Shown here piece after piece: positions 63,685 through 64,000 of a stretch of 64,000 nt of DNA. The stretch covers positions 143,019-207,018 of the forward strand of contig PHBO01000002.1 of the NCBI GenBank assembly GCA_002840645.1, read 5' to 3'. Positions within the stretch are counted from its first letter, which is position 1, and every line of letters starts with the position of its first letter. Under the pieces are notes generated by a model. That model was not told the origin of the DNA. It searched no databases and was given only the letters and a program-made list of their open reading frames with translations. A program made the position numbers and the translations under genes. Source of the DNA: Candidatus Cloacimonetes bacterium HGW-Cloacimonetes-3 (GTDB taxonomy: Bacteria > Cloacimonadota > Cloacimonadia > Cloacimonadales > Cloacimonadaceae).

Positions 63685-64000
63685 GAAATCCACCCTGTAT
63701 AACAAACATAATTTTCCCTGCCCTGGGGATGAACAACCGCTTAACCGGTGATAACCACTTAGCTTCCATACAAAGTAATTACCAGCAACCTCCACCTTGT
63801 ATGGAAGAGTTTATATTTCCGATTTTCCCTAAAATCAAGTGATTATAGGCAACACAAAGCTCTCTTGGGATTGTGCCTTCATCCGGGTATTTTTGATAAT
63901 GCTTTATGACAATCTGGTTTTACCTTGTCAAGTCCTGAAATAGTTGTCACGCTACTGCCGCAAAAGCTCCGACGTGCACAATCAAGGTGCTCGTCGCTTT
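63685..64000. other. Intergenic end of window
   Basis: No gene is supported. CTTCCATACAAAG and its inverted partner CTTGTATGGAAG near 63760-63806 can form a hairpin. A CTTGACA box occurs on the minus strand near 63926-63932. Near the end, CGACGTGCAC and GTGCTCGTCG could pair as a terminator-like stem for a gene outside the window. Confidence 0.4.

Overview
The window most likely comes from a member of the Candidatus Cloacimonadota or a close relative in the Fibrobacterota-Chlorobiota-Bacteroidota (FCB) superphylum. This is an inference from several features. Two large secreted proteins end in a FlgD-like, type IX-style sorting domain with a YPNPFNP motif. There are many small signal-peptide outer-membrane barrels, TolC-based export systems, an Mrp/Mbx-type ion-pumping membrane complex and orphan amino-acid-metabolism genes. 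No rRNA or marker-gene comparison was possible, so the taxonomy is provisional.

Layout. 1-5.9 kb (minus strand): most of the membrane arm of an Mbx/MBH-like respiratory complex (MrpE, F, G, MbhD-like, MrpA-C/MrpB fusion, MrpC, a fused pair of antiporter-like subunits, then a NuoH-like subunit cut by the window edge). 6.2-6.5 kb: a palindromic array, a promoter and tRNA-Pro(UGG)-tRNA-Val(UAC). 6.6-9.2 kb: a sugar-nucleotide-type epimerase/dehydratase and a secreted protein. 9.3-12.8 kb: a heterodimeric ABC exporter, followed by tRNA-Pro(CGG). 13.1-15.8 kb: an A+T-rich islet of three poorly known genes, one resembling the DUF6119/TIGR04141 family. 16.9-22.7 kb: an outer-membrane barrel, a lipoprotein, a Cys-rich AAA ATPase and a DUF2089-DUF4097 pair. 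23.0-30.9 kb: cell-surface proteins and a large GNAT fusion. 30.9-33.0 kb: two highly structured non-coding stretches around one secreted gene. 33.0-41.9 kb: tyrS, an M50 peptidase, glnA and a giant C25-like surface protein. 42-48.3 kb: argF and a TolC-MacA-MacB pump. 48.5-54.0 kb: an EF-G gene, a STAS/response-regulator-kinase pair, prmC and murA. 54.3-55.8 kb: small proteins. 56.5-63.1 kb: a TetR-controlled TolC/HlyD/two-ATPase/two-permease exporter resembling cecR-ybhGFSR. 63.2-63.7 kb: a C_GCAxxG_C_C protein.

Most coding content is ordinary, with tightly overlapping operons. The most unusual signal is non-coding. Seven intergenic regions hold short arrays of 11-nucleotide units, most folded into perfect or near-perfect inverted repeats. 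Each array has its own unit sequence but all share the same 11-nt period. A second class of long imperfect hairpins includes an 89-nt element present in two equal-length copies that bracket one secreted-protein gene, each copy just upstream of a CTTGAC promoter-like box. Repeated CTTGACA -35 boxes occur without a canonical -10; the two tRNA-Pro promoters instead share an nnTTTG box 17 bp downstream.
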